From contig OX439003.1 in NCBI GenBank assembly GCA_949316495.1, forward strand, positions 44,093,725 to 44,157,724: a stretch of 64,000 bases of DNA. The letters are read 5' to 3'. Both the position numbers and the translations under genes were made by a program. The notes beneath the pieces were generated by a model. That model was given only the letters and a program-made list of their open reading frames with translations, was not told the origin of the DNA and searched no databases. Each line of letters opens with the position of its first letter. Position 1 is the stretch's first letter. Shown here one piece after another: positions 25,441 through 38,550 of this stretch. The stretch comes from Amphiduros pacificus. Lineage: Eukaryota > Annelida > Polychaeta > Phyllodocida > Hesionidae.

Positions 25441-25660
25441 GGATCTGTCCTTTAACTTTGAGCCTGACTTCTGTTTCTTGTGAGCAGCCCTTAGTTACTT
25501 AGCCTTCTCATTCTAAACATAATATCTGGTGCAACCTCCCTGGGGTTCCAACCCACACTGTCTATCAGAGATGATAGGATCTGTCCGTTAACCTTGAGTA
25601 GGATCTGTGCATCTCGTGAGCACCCCTGAGTTATTTGGCATTCTTGGAGGCGGGGCCCCA
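25441..25660. repeat. Diverged duplication, period about 136 bp
   Basis: GGATCTGTCC(T/G)TTAAC at 25441 and 25577 opens two similar blocks continuing through cttgtgagca / ctcgtgagca and agttactta / agttattt. A B-box-like GGTTCCAACCC lies between them at about 25544, which hints at a decayed SINE. Confidence 0.6.
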
Positions 25661-26855
25661 TTCAGCACTTGCCAGATTCTCTCCTCCCAAAGGTTGGCCT
25701 GACGCAACTCGGAACCCTCGGATAGGCCTTCATAAATTGAGACTTCAATTTTCTCTGTGAGGATATCCAATTTAGAAGAGTCTCTGTTGTGTGATAGATA
25801 TGAAAAGAGAACCTACGTCAAAGCCGCCCGGCATCAACAGCCACTTCTGCCTGAGCTGCGAGGCTCGGCCGACTGTCAGTGTCCGCATCATCAACTGTTT
25901 CAATTTCAAGTCTTCGAAAAATTTCATAAACAAGCAATAACAGATTGTGACCCTACTCATCTCTACATCTGAAGCATCTTTACTGCATAGCTTATAATAA
26001 AGCCTCTTGAGCATTGTAAATTCTTTGTAATAATCAACTAGATACCTTGTGACAATGTCACAGAAGGTACTGTAATAATTTGTGGTGTCTACAATGATAG
26101 TAGTCATATTCCTTAAGACTATATAAATTACACTGCAATCGCTTTATTAAAAGGTTTGTATCTAACCTAATGACCTGGCTTTTGCACTTTGTGTACAGTC
26201 TACTATGTGCACTTCCACTCTTCTGTCTGATCTAATTCATAGACACTGTCAAAGATGAAGACCCTGTCCCATCCCCATACTAATGGCCTGAAAGCAGATG
26301 GCAACATACATAGTCTACTGTGTGCCTTGTTTTACACCACATTTATTGTTATTTCTTCCAGATTATTATTGGCTTCATTGTACATCAAGTTTCTATTGAA
26401 GGCAACACACTGTGTAAGGTACTGCTTTACACAGTTATAATACACCTTTCAATACCAGCAGCGGCTAAGTCATGGGCTATCTTTAGCACTGTTGGTAAAA
26501 ATGTATGTCAATAGGTCATTCATCAAGGGCATGATACTACCTTAGAGTATATTTGCATACAAGCAGTTGTACTGAATAAAAATTGCAACAATAGAGAGAA
26601 TATAGACTCTGCTGTATACCTGATAAAGATGGGATCTAATCACTGGCTCTCTCTCATTAAACACAATTCAAAGAGTGCTCTGACAAATGAATAATAAACA
26701 CAAATGATCAAGGACATTACTTTCCGCAGCATGTGATGTGTTACATGATATTCCACAGCTCCCCAATCATATACAATATTGGTTTTATGTTAGGGTAATG
26801 ATACCCTCAAAATAGGACTTCTGTATCACACCATTGATAAAGTCCCTACCACCAT
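25661..26855. other. Non-coding stretch, no gene assigned
   Basis: A - strand frame of 111 codons (25772-26107) and an overlapping + frame (25757-25972) cover a balanced patch. Neither resembles a known family and no splice context supports either. Confidence 0.4.
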
Positions 26856-27135
26856 TGATAAAAAGGTGTGCACAGCACTGACCAGAAGTCATGACTATTC
26901 ACAAAAATCTGGCTGAGAAATAACTGGTGGCAGAATTAATGATAAATCTTCAATTTATACAAATTCTTATTGGTGAATCCTTGAACTGATTACAGGTCGT
27001 GACCTTGGACTGTTCAATTCTGATTGTTTGATATTTTGGTGGGCGTGACTCACATGCATGGCTTGACAAGATGTTCCAGATTCCGAACAATGTAAAAACA
27101 ATGACAGCAAAGGTAGTGAGAACTACCGATGTCAT
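26856..27135 (+). mobile_element. Dispersed repeat, copy 1 of 2
   Basis: It shares an ordered set of motifs with 38265-38550: aaaaggtg, gtcatgactattca, aaatctggctg, a gtcgtgacct/gtcatgacct box, gtcaattctg, tattttggtgg, ttccaga/ttccaaa, and caataacagcagaggtagtga. Overall identity appears near 65-70% with indels. The class is unknown. It may be an old SINE or MITE, since no terminal repeats are seen. Confidence 0.55.
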
Positions 27136-29159
27136 TCACAATAAAGTAATGATAATACTTTAACAAACCTATAATTTCATTTTACTCATTCAAGAAACCA
27201 CCCCTAAAATAAAACCAAAAACAAAACAGAGAAATTATCTTCATGGAAATCTATGAGATTATTGATACACATATGACAAATTCAATTACATCAACCAAGA
27301 CCACACAAGTGTGAACTTTCTTTGCTATTACGTAAAGCAAATTGCTGGAGAGCTTCATGCTATGATAATAACACAATATTGCCAATCAGCTCATTCAACA
27401 AGGCACAATGCTTCCACCTAAAATATTCATACAAGTTCACATGCACCTCCATTAAGCACACTGGGAGATATCTCATTCGCAGCCTGGAACAAAACAATCT
27501 GAGCTGTCGATTTTTATCTTTCTCACTTTCCTTTTCAGAGCATGTCAAAAAATCATCTTTGTGATCACATTTTATGTCGTTATAAACACATCAAAGAAGA
27601 TATAAACCCATTAAATGTAACCTAGTTATTCTTCATGCAAAAAATTAGATTTTCTTGCCATAAAATTATCATTTGCTTATTGTCATAAATTATATGTCTT
27701 TCCTCAGTGTACAGTCACAACTGAAGTTGAGATTAGTGCGACCATGATTCTTTTTTTTTGTGCCTAGCTTTAGGCTTGAGTATTTATTTGTGGGATCAGA
27801 GAGGACTTATTAGAATAGTACGAGACTTACATTAATGAATAGGTTAGAACTCGATATAAGTGTGGATGAGAATCAATGGGGAAATTTCTGTAGGCAAGCT
27901 TTTAAAACCCTGGCTTTATAATCCAAATCCAGCCTTGAGGGGGAAACAGCCATTGAGGGTATTACTGCGTCCTCGTAAATTCTCTCAATATGTCCAGAAG
28001 TAATTAAATTTTAATTGACTGCTTCAACGGGAGTGTTTGATCCTCTTGATTTAGGTAATTATCTGTGATGCAACAACCGGCCTACTGCTGATGAGGAGAA
28101 AGCAAAACCTGAGGGACAAAATCGACATAATGGCCCCATGAATGGCCCTCTGCAAACTTCAACAGCACGAAAAGCAAAATGAATGATTGTGTGAACGTGA
28201 AGTACAGACATTTTACGGGAGGGAAACATCAACTGTAATTGGACAATTGCTCTTTTGTCAGAGCCCTGGTGTCTTTAATCTTTGCACTTCTACATCAATT
28301 TCAATTCCTAAAATGAAAATAAATTGATGTTTCCGTAAAGGAAACAAGGCTACTTAAGAGGTAAGAAGATAGGCATAATTATCTTTTTTTTTCTTTTCAA
28401 TGACATTCAACTGGTATCTATCATTTTTCTTTTTTTTGCAGGTCAGATTCACTCAAGGCTATATCAAAGATCTTGTTGGAAATAAATTACCTAATAACAG
28501 GATCTTCTGATGATAAAATATGTAAATTGCACAATATTCTATTAATTGTGTGTAAAAAACACAACTGTCCTGTCAATATACAAAGCCATTCCAAAGCATT
28601 ACAATTCTAATCTGAACACAAAACAAGAAGCACATTCATACAGAAAGCCCTACCTCAAATTTAGCCCAAAGTTTGGTCCAACCTTTATTCTGTCAAGTTG
28701 TCTCAATGCTTTTTAATCCTACCGAAAGTTGTATCTGTGTGCAGAGAGACGGCGAGCAAAATCGGGCACTTGCCCCTCCGGTCGTGGCCCTCAGTGGCCC
28801 TGGTGTTAGGTATGAGATGGATTCCTCTGTTGTGATTAGTTATCATGTACACAACACGGTTCTGATGACAGATGGGATGGTGACTGCTCCGGCCACAGGG
28901 AAGCAATGCTCATACCATGCCCAGTCCACGCCTCTTATCTTCTCCTAAATGTCTCAAGGGTGACTTGGCCAAAAAAAAAGAAGGTTAAAATAACCCAGGT
29001 GGGCCACTTATATTCTTTGCAATGCACAGAGCAAATCCTTGGTAAATCCACTTGACTACTGTAGGGATTGTAGCAGTGTTGTTTTGTATGGGTTGTATGA
29101 GGCAGCTGTGTTCTCTCTCCGCGACAGCTCAGCACATGGCCCCAGCCAGCGACCATCTG
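27136..29159. other. Non-coding stretch with a candidate conserved block at 27780-28280
   Basis: The block is less repetitive and more balanced than its surroundings. It holds a compact double homeodomain site, TAATTAAATTTTAATTG, at 28001-28017. No exon is recognised. A + frame at 28673-28948 is open but unfamiliar. Confidence 0.35.
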
Positions 29160-29215
29160 AAGCCTGCCTACCCGCCTTGCCTGCCTGCCCGCCTTGCCTG
29201 CCTGCTGGGTGTGTT
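29160..29215. repeat. CCTGCC/CCTTGCC-rich short tandem repeat
   Basis: Units of cctgcctgcccgccttg recur about two and a half times. The opposite frames over this stretch reflect the repeat. Confidence 0.75.
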
Positions 29216-29968
29216 CAGATCTGTCAGCTGGTGCACACAGCACTCAAACCTGCCTGCACATCCAGTCTGCCTGCATCTCAGACTCGAAACACTTAAAGTA
29301 CAATATACAACAAAGTATCCTAGCCATACGTGATTAGGTGACTCCAGTATGCAGGATTTAGGCATGCCAGCCCTTACGGTCTCAAAAACAATAATTTATC
29401 ATCTTAAAGCTTTTGAGAGAGGTCAATTGTTGCAAGTAACTTTACTTTTGTAACTTTGCTTTTCTGTTCCCCTTTAAAGGTCTTAATGCATAACTGAGAT
29501 GTGATTTTAGGTTGGGGTGGACAATAATTTGGGTCTTCAACCCAAACCTGAGTTTTAACTGGATCTTTTTCCCTCTGTTAATTGCCATCTTGGAAAAAAG
29601 ACCTCTTTCCTGAAGGCTATCAAACCTGAGACCCAGACAGATAAGAACTAGCAATGTTAATTGCTTGTGTCTATACAGAAATCAATGGCCTGCCACGGAT
29701 ACCAGAATACCTTTAATTCATACAAATACTGGCAAGTTTCCCACCATTCTGTGGCAGAGCAAAAGAAGTGAACCAGAGAAGACGAGTCCTCCTCGCTCAG
29801 CCGCCTTTTATGTAGTGTTTTATGTGAATGTACATCACATTTTTTCATGATGTTACACAATCCATCACAATATTTCAATTAGCAGTTTATTTCTTTTAAA
29901 AATCTTGCCATTTTGGCACTGTTGCTAATGGAAACGGGCACAGAACAGATGATGCTGTATAAAGCCTG
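29216..29968. other. Non-coding stretch, nothing recognised
   Basis: No exon or repeat recognised. Confidence 0.5.
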
Positions 29969-30143
29969 GGGCCACACATCTATTTGGTCATGCAAAGTTA
30001 TTGCATGACTCAAATTGGTCATATTCTTGGCTAATATGTGACATAATTTGGTCATATATACTTCTCGGATTTCAAAATGTGTCCAAAACAATAACCATTT
30101 GGTTATTTTTTCGTCATTTTGTGACCAAATATAATTTTGGCAC
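29969..30143. mobile_element. Palindromic MITE, third copy (175 bp)
   Basis: The left end GGCCACACATCTATTTGGTC is the rough inverse of the right end (GACCAAATATAATTTTGGCAC). The inner ATTTGGTCATGCAAAG..TTGCATGACT segment aligns, inverted, with 43109-43190. Same family as 22626-22754. Confidence 0.55.
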
Positions 30144-31367
30144 AAACTGATTAAGAAGTTGCTGTCAGTTCTGTATATGCCATTCCTATATCACAATTAT
30201 TTAAAATGAGACAATTGCACTTGTTCACACTGGGTACTGTTGTAGAAAGATTGATAATAATATCTCAAACACTGCCCTATAAACCAGACTGAGATGGTAG
30301 AGATACCAGTGAGATGGATCTGGTATCATGTGCCAGTCACCCATGGCAACTGAATGCTCACCCTGGCTCTCTGTAACCATGGAGATGTGGAGAATTCTAC
30401 TTATCAATATAATATCCCATGTTATATATGTGGGGGGTTCTTTTGCTCTGGTGAAATGCTAACATTCCTCTCCATGGGGAAGTTGAAAATCACCAAAGGT
30501 TGTTAAACAATTACAAACATTTTCTAAACTGCCTTATGAATATAAAACAAACTGACAGATCAAATATAATTCAAAGCAGTGTTGAAGGATTAAAAGAAAG
30601 CTACAAAGGTGAATGTCAAAAAAGTGAAATGTCCTGAATTTTTGACAACACTTCTCATTCAAGGTTGGCTTAGGATAAATAACAAACGTCTTGTATTTTA
30701 CTTGATGATTGTGATGTATAAACATTTTGAAAGGTTTTAAACTTCTCCTTGAATATAAATGCCTAAAAATTCCTCACAGTTATAGAATATGAATAGTTGT
30801 ACATAGTCTGTTAGGATATCTTTTACAGCATGAAAAAGGACCTGCTTCTCTTTATCAAATCCACATATTCAAGAACAAATGTGACCCCTCCTCAAGAATT
30901 CATAACAGGAAAAAAATATTTAGTCTGTGCTGGTTTATTAATAGCAGTTCTTTCCGGAAGCAGAGTGGTCTGGAATAACTTGACATCATCAGAGAGGTCT
31001 TGTGACAAACTTGATCTTATATATATTTATAATAGTATTAAAAAATGTATTTCTGTTGAAATTTAATTTTCTTCAAACAAACGCAAACACACACCCACAC
31101 ACACATACACCCACACTTACATAAAACTTGAATCATTGTGATAATTGGAAATATGGCAATGTTATCATCTCACAATGTATATCCTTCTTTCGTCCATTAC
31201 TGTCACAATATATTACGATATTCATATTTCATGTTGATATATATATAAATTTGGCACATGCTAAATGACTAATATATGGGTAATATGACAATCCACCAAC
31301 ATAATCACTAAATTGACACATAAAATATGCATGTATCAGTTTTTGTGTGTTAAACATACAACACTAT

Positions 31368-31370
<3 letters not shown>
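30144..31370. other. Non-coding stretch with a CA-rich run
   Basis: An impure CA/CACC microsatellite lies at about 31082-31116. Otherwise nothing is recognised. Confidence 0.5.

Positions 31371-31464
<94 letters not shown>
31371..31464. repeat. (TA)47 dinucleotide microsatellite
   Basis: An uninterrupted TA run of 94 bases. It is self-complementary and able to extrude as a cruciform, and its length is probably polymorphic or imprecisely assembled. Confidence 0.98.
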
Positions 31465-31465
<1 letters not shown>

Positions 31466-33780
31466 GATTATATTAATTAATAATAAAGATCGCTTTTGAA
31501 TAAAGATAAAAGACATCTCATATTGAATAATATATCACGTTAGGATAAATTAATCCCCACATCACAATCAAGTTTGGACAACATATAAATCTTATAACCC
31601 TGTGATTAATGTCAATATGATAAGAGTCTTCATAACTTCATGTTATTTATAATTCAATTTGACACAAGATCAATATGCCGTCCATGATTGATATTAAAAA
31701 TGAATTGTAAATCTCCTGATTTGCTCACCTTAACCTGTCATTAGAACCTGCAAGCATGTATCGGCATCCAAGAGGCATGGATCTTTCATAACGCTGCAAT
31801 ATGCAAGAAATACTGACAAGAATCCGAGCACAGATTTAAATCCACAGCTTCCATATGATATGATATTTTACTTTACACTGATAATACATAGTGTGTGTGT
31901 GGTATGGTGTGGCATATGTACATGTATGTGTGTGTGTGTGCATTATCTCTACCAACACAAGGTGTGTGTTCATGCATTCTTCAAAGTCTGCAGCCTCCAG
32001 TCATAAATTGTATGTACATCTACTGATGTCAATTTGTTGAAATATATATATGGAGTGATTTCAATTAACTGTAAAAGACTTTAACAAATCACTGGGGCTT
32101 GAAATGGAAACACTAGCAAGTCTGACCTCAGGTGAGGTCTCCTCTGTCAAAGCAAATCATACCATATCACATGTATAAGATTGGTGCAACACTTAAACTT
32201 GATTATTAGCCTGATTGGCCAGGTTACACTCATGTTACAACTATGTGAATGCATTCAATGATATCGTAATGCAATAACTTGGAGCAAAGTTTTGACCTGA
32301 TCAAGACTGATCTGGCTTGTCCGAGTCAATTAACTGAGAATAACTTTAGGTTCTGAATCATTGGTTGTTCAGTCAGGGGTAAAAGTAATCTGATTATTTT
32401 CCCAAGTTCAGCTGCACTATCCAATTTGCTCTGACATAATTGGACTAATATTTTTATTTCCTCATTTTTTTTATTAAAAAGTTTTGTTTAAAGTCAAATT
32501 TTAAGCAAAATATGTAAATGTTCTCTTGGTGGTTGAAAATTTTAAAAATAAATGCAAATGTCAACCCATATAAATGTATGGAAGTGCAGGTATCATATAC
32601 TGTGTCAGGAATCCACAGGATGAGAACCAGCTGTCATGTTGCCTCTGGGCTTATCATCTATCATGTTGCCAAAATAAAAGTCGTAATTATTTGAAAATCT
32701 CACATTTCCCACATCAACCTGATTCTCAGATATGCTCATATCATATTTCATTCAACACAACCATTCTGAACTGGAACTAGTCTACACCTTGGTATCAAAA
32801 TTTCAGCCATAATTTTCTTAATTTCAATAAAGTCAATTTAGGTTTAAAATAAATAAATTCCTGATCACATCATATTTTTTTTCTTCTGTTTTTCAAATGT
32901 GAAAAATGCCTTTTGAAATATGAAAGCCATTCTGGCTACCTCTTGTAACAAGTGTCTGTTTAATGGTCTAATCAATAGTGTTGCAATACTCAATGAACAA
33001 TGTTGCTATCTTTAATCAATTTTTCAGGTGATGCATGCAGGTGCCCGTGTTAAGTTGAGTACCACATCTGGTATAACAGGTGCCTGTATAATATAACCTA
33101 TGCACTGGATCTACAGATCCACTTCATGCCTCCAGATAAAACAAATAAAATTAACAAATTCATCATCAGCGGGAAGCTACAAAATAAAACTACCTATCAT
33201 GTTGTATATAAAACCTAGATACTCAACGATATTGGTTAGATTTAATTTCAAGTTAAAATTAGGTCAGTACAAATATTGTTTGAAAATAATCACTTTCACT
33301 CTCATTTTCTTGTTACTGTAAATATTTCATCCAACTAAATTATGAAGAAATCATGAATGTTTAATAATAGAACAGATTCAGTGATGAAATGAGGCTATTG
33401 ATTAAATATTCCATTAATGCGAATTGATTGATGCTGTTCTGATATAAGCAGTGGTTGATGATAGACACCTGTTCTGGGGATGTTTGATTTGCATGACCAC
33501 GAACCAGGCAGAAATACTGCACCTCTTGAAATCCTGTCCCTTCTTTGCAATCAAACCTTTTGCTGTGTAAATCAAAAACCGGCAAATAGGTACAGAACAT
33601 GACACTAACAAATTTAGAAATTTAGGCAACTAACATATCAGCTCTGGAAGGGATATTTAAAAAATAAATAAGTAAAACTGTTTAAAAACAAACATGTAAT
33701 TCACCCTGAAGGATATCATTATCAAAAAAATTGTCAATATCCCACATAAAATAAAAGAATGATTTTATTCCTTGTCTGCT
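31465..33780. other. Non-coding stretch with a TG microsatellite
   Basis: An impure TG run lies at about 31890-31940. No exon is recognised elsewhere. Confidence 0.5.
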
Positions 33781-33960
33781 GTTTTTGTGGGTTGGTTTGA
33801 CTGCCCTGCTGGGCTGGTCTTTGATGTGCCTGAGTCCTCTAGGGCTCCCGGCCTTTTGTCCCCGATGTTTTACATTGTCAGGGTATTGAACCCATTTCTG
33901 TCGTATTGGTCATAAAGTTAATAGTAATATCTGCCTGTGTCCTGGGGAGGATTTACCAGT
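33781..33960 (-). mobile_element. Possible SINE fragment with a perfect B box
   Basis: On the - strand GGGTTCAATACCC (33881-33893) is a perfect RNA polymerase III B box. It is followed by about 100 bases of GC-richer sequence unlike the surroundings. An A box is not evident, and no related copy is seen in the window. Confidence 0.3.
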
Positions 33961-36180
33961 AATATTCCCAGGGAATTCTCCATACCCATTTATATATAAA
34001 ATTACAGCCAGTTCTAGATAAATGATTAAAGTGTTTATCTCTAAAGAGATAAATAATTCAATTGTATAACTTGTTCACGATAATCAGTTGTATTCAGTGT
34101 TACCCTTATCTTTCTATCATTTACAAAAAAAAGTCATTTGCAACTTTGAATCAATTTTCTCAATATTTTTTTTTCAGATGTGGTGACATTTGGCTTGGTG
34201 AAATCATTACCAGCCTCCGGACCAATCATCAATGCTTTTCACCCAAGGCATCAGACCATTCATAGTCATACACCATTGTTTATTTACAAGCCAGACAATA
34301 ATATGGCCATAAAAACGTATCAATTATTGCCCACTTTTATTATATGTTAACAACGACATTCCAAACAAGTTTTTCTTTTAAAAATTGAATGCTTTGTCTG
34401 ATAATGTAGCACAAAGTATTCAAACCTTCATTCACTTTTAAAATGCAAGTAAATTTACCTGAACTCATTCTCAGTGAAAATTGCATTAATGATAAGTTGT
34501 CAAATATAATATTGATTGATGGATCAGATACTATCTTCAAAATGAAAAATGAGATGATTTTTCCTTGCGATAGGATAGCAATGATAGATTGGGTTAACAA
34601 CTGAAAACACTGGACTGGAACCTTCACAAGATAATCTCCAGTAATGTGAGATTTGTTTTTTCTCATTGCAAGAGGGCAGTTAGGTCAATAGCCTTTTGAA
34701 GTGGAGTGGTCAGCGTAATATGGGACAAGACCTCCGATCGATAACGGCAACTTCCACTCAAGGTCACGTCCCTGACACAGACAGCCATCGTTTTGCCATT
34801 TGTCCAATTTCTTTCAAACCGAAGAACAGAAATACTTTATTCGGATCCAACAATTGAAAAGTTGGGTTGAATAAAGATGACTGAATAATAACACGTGACT
34901 CGATATGATCACTCTTGATTGCTGCACTACAAGTGACCAGAAATAGGTATGCCCTCCATTATGGACTTTATAATTATTGAGAAAAATCTGAAGCACTGGA
35001 AATGAAAAGCTTGTTTATGTTTTCAAATTGACTTTTTTTGCTAATATTCCAATAATTTGTGATAGTTTCATTTTAAGTAGAGACATTCCAATCTTAGTTC
35101 AATATATTTTTACTTTTACGAGATGTACTTTCAACATTTCAGATCTTAACATTCTGATATTCATTATTTAGGGTTGTTGGTCTGACTATCACAACTACCA
35201 CTTGAATTATTTTATTAGGTCTGAGCATTGAAACTCAAAGCAGAGTATATGGTGCACTAAAGCAATCTTTAACACTTTATTTTTAGACTCTCTCACTGTA
35301 AAACTATTCCATTCATGATAAATTTACATTTCTCTTTTTGCTCCCACAAATTCTATTGAAGCCTGACTTTCATTAAATTTACAAGCTTTTTCAACAACTC
35401 ACAATCTTTTTCTCATAAGAGAACCATGCAACCAAAAAGTCTCTAAAATCATTAACTGAAATAATGAAGCTGAAAGCATTTTGCTTTTATTTTTTATGAA
35501 ATGCAAAATATCCATTATCGGTGCTTCCCTCCATGACACCTAGAGAAGAAAAACTGTGGACCCAACAATTTAAAGTTCAAAGGAAGAATTTCTCTACACC
35601 TCTGCTAACTGTGCAAAAAAAAAGAGTGCAAGAAGAGATTAAAATGATTTATGTGACTTGAGAAATGTTAACACTGCTGAGACGAAGAAGAATTGCTTCA
35701 CAACAAAGTTTTTGTCGGGTTTGAAAATCTTCAAATGGCCTGGGAATACTCTGAATGTTGCAATTCACACAGCTCTTTCCGTGCATTTTAAAACTTGTCT
35801 TGTTAAAATCCTTCTCATTTCCCTGATTTCATGTATCTCCACAAATACTTTTCAAACATTTGATAATTCATTTTAAAACACAGCTGTTTTGCACTTCAAC
35901 AATTAAAATCAACTCATCTGGTGAATAGAAGGAATAAATAATCAAAATATTACTTACAAGTATAAGATTCAAAGATGGTTTTAATGATAAAATACTATCA
36001 TAAAACATATATTGATGTGTACATAAAAGCATGTTGACAACATTGTGAAACATTATGACACTTATTCAATTTTGAGATTAAGTCTTGGTGAATACTTATA
36101 TGACTGATATCAATTCATAACACTTTATCAATCCATTTGGTAAAAACTGTGCTGCGCAAGAATGCATTCTACTCAATAAG
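33961..36180. other. Non-coding stretch, nothing recognised
   Basis: AT-rich with chance frames only. Confidence 0.5.
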
Positions 36181-37165
36181 AGGATCAATATTCTACCACC
36201 TCCATGGCACAAGATGTGGATCACCTGAGGAGGATCACTGTCCTACCGACACCTGAGGAGGATCACTGTCCTACTGACACCTGAGGAGGATCACTGTCCT
36301 ACCGACACCTGAGGAGGATCACTGTCCTACTGACACCAGAGGAGGCTCACTATCCTACTGACACCAGAGGAGGATCACTATCCTACCGACACCAGAGGAG
36401 GATCACTATCCTACTGACACAAGAGAAGGATCACTATCCTACTGACACCAGAGGAGGATCACTATCCTACTGACAACAGAGGATCCCTATCCTACTGACA
36501 CCTGAGGAGGATCATTGTCCTACTGACACCTGAGGAGGATCACTGTCCTACTGACACCTGAGGAGGATCATTATCCTACTGACACCTGAGGAAGATCATT
36601 ATCCTACTGGCACCTGAGGAGGATCACTGTCCTACTGACACCTGAGGAAGATCATTATCCTACTGACACCAGATGAGGATCACTATCCTACTGACACCTG
36701 AGAAGGATCACTGTCCTACTGACACCTGAGGAGGATCACTATCCTAATGACACCTGAGTAGGATCACTGTCCTACTGAAACAAGAGGAGGATCACTATTC
36801 TACTGACACCTGAGGAGGATCATTATCCTACTGACAGCTGAGGAGGATCACTGTCCTACTGACACCTAAGGAGGATAACTATCCTACTGACACCTGAGAA
36901 GGATCACTGTCCTACTGACACCTAAGGAGGATCACTGTCCTACTGACACCTGAGGAGGATCACTGTCCTACTGACACCTGAGGAGGATCACTATCCTACT
37001 GACACCAGAGGAGGATCACTATCCTACTGACACCTGAGGAGGATCATTATCCTACTGACAGCTGCGGAGGATCACTGTCCTACCGACACCTGAGGAGGAT
37101 CACTGTCCTACCGACACAAGAGATGGTTACACCAGATGAGGATCACTATTCTCCTTACTCATGAT
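36181..37165. repeat. 28-bp minisatellite, about 32 copies
   Basis: The consensus is GACACCTGAGGAGGATCACT followed by gtcctact, with frequent variants (ccaga for cctga, atcct for gtcct, cattat for cactgt). The unit contains the inverted repeat AGGAT-cact-ATCCT in its commonest variant. Units are directly adjacent with no unique spacers, so this is not a CRISPR-like array. Both edges are degenerate. Confidence 0.95.
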
Positions 37166-37169
37166 ATTA

Positions 37170-37335
37170 GAGCCAAATATTGATCACCAGAAGAGGATCA
37201 CTATTCTGTCTCAGTGCCACCAGAAGAGGATCCCTATTCCGACTCGGTGCCACCAGAAGAGGATCATTATTCTGACTTGGTGCCACCAGAAGAGGATCAT
37301 TATTCTGACATGGTGCCACCAGAAGAGGATATCCA
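37170..37335. repeat. 33-bp minisatellite derived from the 28-bp unit, about 5 copies
   Basis: The unit CCACCAGAAGAGGATCATTA followed by ttctgacttggtg keeps the ccaga-gaggatcact-atcct layout of the neighbouring array, lengthened by about 5 bp. 33 bp equals 11 codons, so one + frame reads an 11-residue cycle. No start, splice or homology supports a protein. Confidence 0.9.
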
Positions 37336-38264
37336 ATCTACTAACTAAAATGCTACTGGAGTCAGAATCAAATGACTTGCAGAAACAACATTTACATCAA
37401 CAACTTTGAGCAAACTTTAAGTATAAAATGTGACTGAGATTTTCCACTGCACCATTGAAATCAGTTTAATGAAAAAGTACAGCATGATAATAGAATTGGA
37501 TGAGCTGAAATCTGATTTATATGGTATTCCCTGAGGCCATTTAAACTATTTGAATGGAACCTGAGCAACAATGAAATCTGAAACATGATTTTCTGAATAG
37601 AATATGTCTTATAATTAATGTCTGGAAATATAATAATTTGCTCCAATCCTATATTCTGCTAAAATATCTAATTTTTCAAATTTCTTGATTAAAAGCTAAA
37701 TATAACCTTATAAATACATTTGCCAACAGTTGAAGATCAAATATCTTTGAATGTGATACCAATTCCACCCTATCCATTTTAAGAAGCTTTTAAGCACTCT
37801 GATGGGATTCTTAATTAGTAGTTAGGGTCTTATTCCTGTAAGTAATGTATATAACACAATATAAAGAAAAAAACTATCCCGACTTTGCAAAGATCATTCT
37901 GTCTTACTACTCTTGATTTGCAGTGCAAATCTTTTTGAAGCCAGGAACAAAATTATTGGAATTTCCCTGGAGAAATATTCAAGTGTGATAAAGTATCGTT
38001 CAGCTGCCAATCATTCTGGTGAAGAGTTCAGTCCAGACTGGCATACAGTCTCATGAAATATGCTCAGGACCTCAATTAGTCCTTCCAGGACCTTTTTGCA
38101 TTTCGGAAATTGAGATTTTGTTCTCATCATGCTCAAACTAGATTAAATTCAAATATCACATGAACCCCATGACCTAGACTTGTAGGCTGTGAATTTTGTG
38201 TAATAATGTTTGTTCATTCTTACCCTCCAAGGCAAGACTTCTTTCTTACATGCCATCAATGATA
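37336..38264. other. Non-coding stretch, nothing recognised
   Basis: No exon or repeat recognised. Confidence 0.5.
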
Positions 38265-38550
38265 TATATAAAAAGGTGCTTACGGGATCAAGTCATGATT
38301 ATTCATACAAATCTGGCTGTGAACTGATCGGAGAATGCATAAATGACTATTCATGCAGGTTCTGCTTTTTATTGATAGGCTAACAACTAGTGTCTCTCTC
38401 AGCCAAGTGATCGAAGGTCATGACCTGAAGCTGGTCAATTCTGGTCAATTATCATATTTTGGTGGACATGGAGTTCCAAATTTTAAACAACATCAATATG
38501 GGGCAATAACAGCAGAGGTAGTGAAAGGATTGAACAACATGCATTACCAC
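38265..38550 (+). mobile_element. Dispersed repeat, copy 2 of 2
   Basis: It aligns in the same orientation with 26856-27135 through aaaaggtg, gtcatgattattca, caaatctggctg, ggtcatgacct, gtcaattctg, tattttggtgg and aacagcagaggtagtga. The two copies have clearly diverged, so both are old. Confidence 0.55.

Noticed and set aside
25757-26107. Overlapping frames on both strands as a gene
   Set aside because: Neither product is recognisable and no splice sites support either strand.
36181-37165. CRISPR-like array (also considered for 47290-48830)
   Set aside because: The repeats are directly adjacent with no unique spacers, and the genome is eukaryotic. These are minisatellites.
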